DNA from: an uncultured SAR86 cluster bacterium
Lineage (GTDB): Bacteria > Pseudomonadota > Gammaproteobacteria > Magnimaribacterales > D2472
Direction of reading: 5' to 3'
DNA length: 45,890 nt
Assembly (NCBI GenBank): GCA_902556355.1
Contig: CACDVW010000007.1
Location: 1 to 45,890, forward strand
Position 1 is the first letter of the stretch. Each line of letters opens with the position of its first letter. Positions 44,271-45,890 of this stretch are shown here, one piece after another. The notes under the pieces were generated by a model, which saw only the letters and a program-made list of their open reading frames with translations, was not told the DNA's origin and did not search any database. The translations under genes and the position numbers were made by a program.

Positions 44271-45491
44271 ATGGAAACATCTTCCCAATGTTCAAGGTGT
44301 TTATACGATACAAGTCATCCTTTGGGTCTAGAAATTAATGAAAAAGGAATTTGTTCAGGATGTTTGATACATGAAGAGAAAGACTATTTAGACTGGGATC
44401 AAAGATGGAATGATTTGCTTGACCTTGTTAAGGATTATAAATGCAAACAAAAAGTTAAATATGATTGCATAGTTCCTGTTTCTGGAGCAAATGACTCTTA
44501 TTTCATTCTTCATATTGTAAAAAATAAACTTAACTTAAATCCCTTAGTCGTAACATATAACAAATACTTTAATACACCCATTGGAATTAAAAATTTAGCA
44601 AATTTAAGAACGAAATTCGATGTAGATGTATTAATTCAAAATATTAATCCTACAATTGTTAAAAAAATAACTAAAACAACTTTATTTGAATTAGGAAGTA
44701 TGTATTGGCCATGCATTGCAGGCCAGACTGTTTTTCCAGTACAAACTTCAATAAGATATAACATACCTTTGATTATCTGGGGAGCTCATCAGGGACTAGA
44801 GCAAGTTGGAATGTTTTCTCATTTACATAATGTTGAGATGACAAGACGATATAGAAAAGACCATGATTTAATGGGTATGGAAGCAGATGACATGCTCAAT
44901 ACATTTAATACTTTATCAGAAGAGGACATGTGTCAATACAGATATCCATCAGACAGCGATCTAAGAAAAGCTGGAACAAGAGGTATCTATCTTGGTAATT
45001 ACATAAGATGGGATCCAAAAGCACAGCATGAGAAAATGATTAAATTATATGGTTATGAATCAGCTTCTTTTAATAGAACATTTGAAACTTATGATCATAT
45101 TGATTGCTATAACTATCTTAATATTCATGATTATCTAAAATACCTCAAAACTGGTTTTTCAAAAGTTACTGATCATGCCTGTAGAGAAATAAGACATGGA
45201 AGACTGACAAAACCACAAGCAAAGTCATTAGTAAGCTATTATGAAAACAGAAATATACAGAATCAAAATCTTTTTTATGATTGGCTTGGAGTAGATGAAA
45301 ACTCTTTTAATTTTATTTTAAGAAAAATTGCTGAAGAGAATAATAGGGACCCAAATAATATTGAAATTAGCCATAGAAAGAAAAACAAAAGTGTTTCTAA
45401 CAATCTAATGAAACTAGATTATAAGATAAATAGCTCTATCAATCGTGATAAAAAAACTCAATATATTACTATCGGAAAAGGGTATCCGTAG
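44271..45491 (+). CDS. Second N-acetyl sugar amidotransferase-like protein with altered PP-loop
   Basis: The 406-residue protein is homologous to the WbpG-like protein at 41764: four-cysteine motif (Cys7, Cys10, Cys28, Cys31), LDWDQRWNDLLDLV, then PVSGANDSYFILHIVKNKL where the family has SGGKDS(T), NKYFNTPIGIKNLANL, IPLIIWGAHQGLEQVGM, GIYLGNYIRWDPK and CREIRHGRLTKPQAKSLV. The SGANDS loop replaces the second Gly with Ala, and Tyr follows the Ser. It keeps Asp and Ser, so ATP use is uncertain rather than excluded. The last 45 residues are a polar extension. It may be a divergent amidotransferase for another position, or an inactive partner of the first. Confidence 0.82.
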   Translation: METSSQCSRCLYDTSHPLGLEINEKGICSGCLIHEEKDYLDWDQRWNDLLDLVKDYKCKQKVKYDCIVPVSGANDSYFILHIVKNKLNLNPLVVTYNKYFNTPIGIKNLANLRTKFDVDVLIQNINPTIVKKITKTTLFELGSMYWPCIAGQTVFPVQTSIRYNIPLIIWGAHQGLEQVGMFSHLHNVEMTRRYRKDHDLMGMEADDMLNTFNTLSEEDMCQYRYPSDSDLRKAGTRGIYLGNYIRWDPKAQHEKMIKLYGYESASFNRTFETYDHIDCYNYLNIHDYLKYLKTGFSKVTDHACREIRHGRLTKPQAKSLVSYYENRNIQNQNLFYDWLGVDENSFNFILRKIAEENNRDPNNIEISHRKKNKSVSNNLMKLDYKINSSINRDKKTQYITIGKGYP

Positions 45492-45507
45492 ATCTGGATT
45501 TTCGAAA

Positions 45508-45890
45508 ATGAAAGAGAAATTTAGAGAAATTTATGATGATCAAGATCTTTATGACAATCTTAGATTCGATATTAAATTTACAAGAGTTTTCATAAGATAC
45601 GCTGTAAGAGTTTTTGGAATTAGATATTCAATTCTAATACTTAACTGTGCACTGAGCTTTGTTTCATTTAAGAAGGGTTTTAGTTACCATGCCTATTTAA
45701 TAAGAATTAATATATATAGATTAAAGAATTTCCTATATCTGTTATCTGAGGATTATCAAGAATCATTTCGTATTAAAGAAAAATGGGCACAATACGTAAT
45801 CAAGTATTCTCCAAGCAAAAAGGCTATAGGTAATGCAGAATATTATTCTAAGATAGTATCGGCCGATGATAGCAACCCCGAAGAAGTCTG
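45508..45890 (+). CDS. Unidentified protein, N-terminal part (runs off window)
   Basis: An open frame begins at ATG 45508, 16 bases after the amidotransferase stop, and continues for 127 codons to the window edge, so the C-terminus is missing. I do not recognise the family. It begins MKEKFREIYDDQDLYDNLRF, has a short hydrophobic stretch (RYSILILNCALSFVSF) at about 39-54 and is otherwise basic and helical-looking (KEKWAQYVIKYSPSKKAI). Spacing and strand put it in the pse operon, where the expected missing parts would be a nonulosonosyl transferase or export protein. No function can be assigned. Confidence 0.55.
   Translation, partial: MKEKFREIYDDQDLYDNLRFDIKFTRVFIRYAVRVFGIRYSILILNCALSFVSFKKGFSYHAYLIRINIYRLKNFLYLLSEDYQESFRIKEKWAQYVIKYSPSKKAIGNAEYYSKIVSADDSNPEEV

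Overview
The window looks like a compact, AT-rich chromosome segment of a free-living gammaproteobacterium. It has very short or negative intergenic spacing, many GTG/TTG starts and few clear Shine-Dalgarno sites. Conserved blocks are typical of Gammaproteobacteria: scpA-scpB-rluB, ubiG-mupP-yciK, gyrA-serC-pheA-hisC-tyrA-aroA-cmk-rpsA-ihfB, and uvrC-pgsA followed by tRNA genes. The low G+C and streamlining suggest a marine oligotroph such as the SAR86 clade. That placement is an inference; no taxonomic marker search was possible.

Bases 1-26345 are essentially core genome. On the minus strand from 3731 to 1 lie a DAHP synthase (aroG type), a DnaT-like protein with two DNA-binding repeats, a lambda-P-like helicase-loader protein, and an RND efflux adaptor plus the start of its pump. 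Divergent from these are scpA, scpB, rluB and an AlkA-type DNA glycosylase, which converge on a minus-strand yciK-mupP-ubiG operon. Next come the three-subunit transhydrogenase (pntAA, pntAB, pntB) and gyrA. A long chain of overlapping genes follows for serine and aromatic amino acid biosynthesis (serC, pheA, hisC, tyrA, aroA), then cmk, a five-domain rpsA, ihfB, pyrF, pgi, uvrC and pgsA.

Bases 26342-45890 are a surface-glycan region. In E. coli, uvrC-pgsA is followed by glyW-cysT-leuZ. Here tRNA-Cys(GCA) and tRNA-Leu(UAA) keep that order but are about 3.9 kb apart, no tRNA-Gly is visible, and glycan genes occupy every interval. The first part holds a methyltransferase, a NeuA-like cytidylyltransferase, a 2-hydroxyacid dehydrogenase, a GT2 glycosyltransferase with an unusual C-terminal half, a short nucleotide-sugar dehydrogenase, a short NeuB-like synthase lacking the SAF domain, and a nucleotidyltransferase-cupin fusion. 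The second part (33187 onward) is a tightly packed pseudaminic-acid type operon: pseB, pseC, an aldo/keto reductase, a Gfo/Idh-type oxidoreductase, pseG, a PseH-like acetyltransferase, a second DegT aminotransferase, an SpsF-type cytidylyltransferase and pseI.

The operon then runs into an amidotransferase module: a WbpG/PseA-like enzyme, a HisH-like glutaminase, a HisF-like barrel, and a second WbpG-like enzyme. The HisF-like barrel has lost both catalytic aspartates of histidine biosynthesis but keeps the residues expected around the ammonia tunnel. The second WbpG-like protein has an altered PP-loop (SGANDS). Together these suggest glutamine-derived ammonia is channelled into making an acetamidino-modified nonulosonic acid, possibly with a divergent second amidotransferase. 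This module and the broken-up tRNA cluster are the most interesting parts of the window. No stretch over 300 bases lacks a gene, and I saw no CRISPR array, insertion sequence or rRNA gene.
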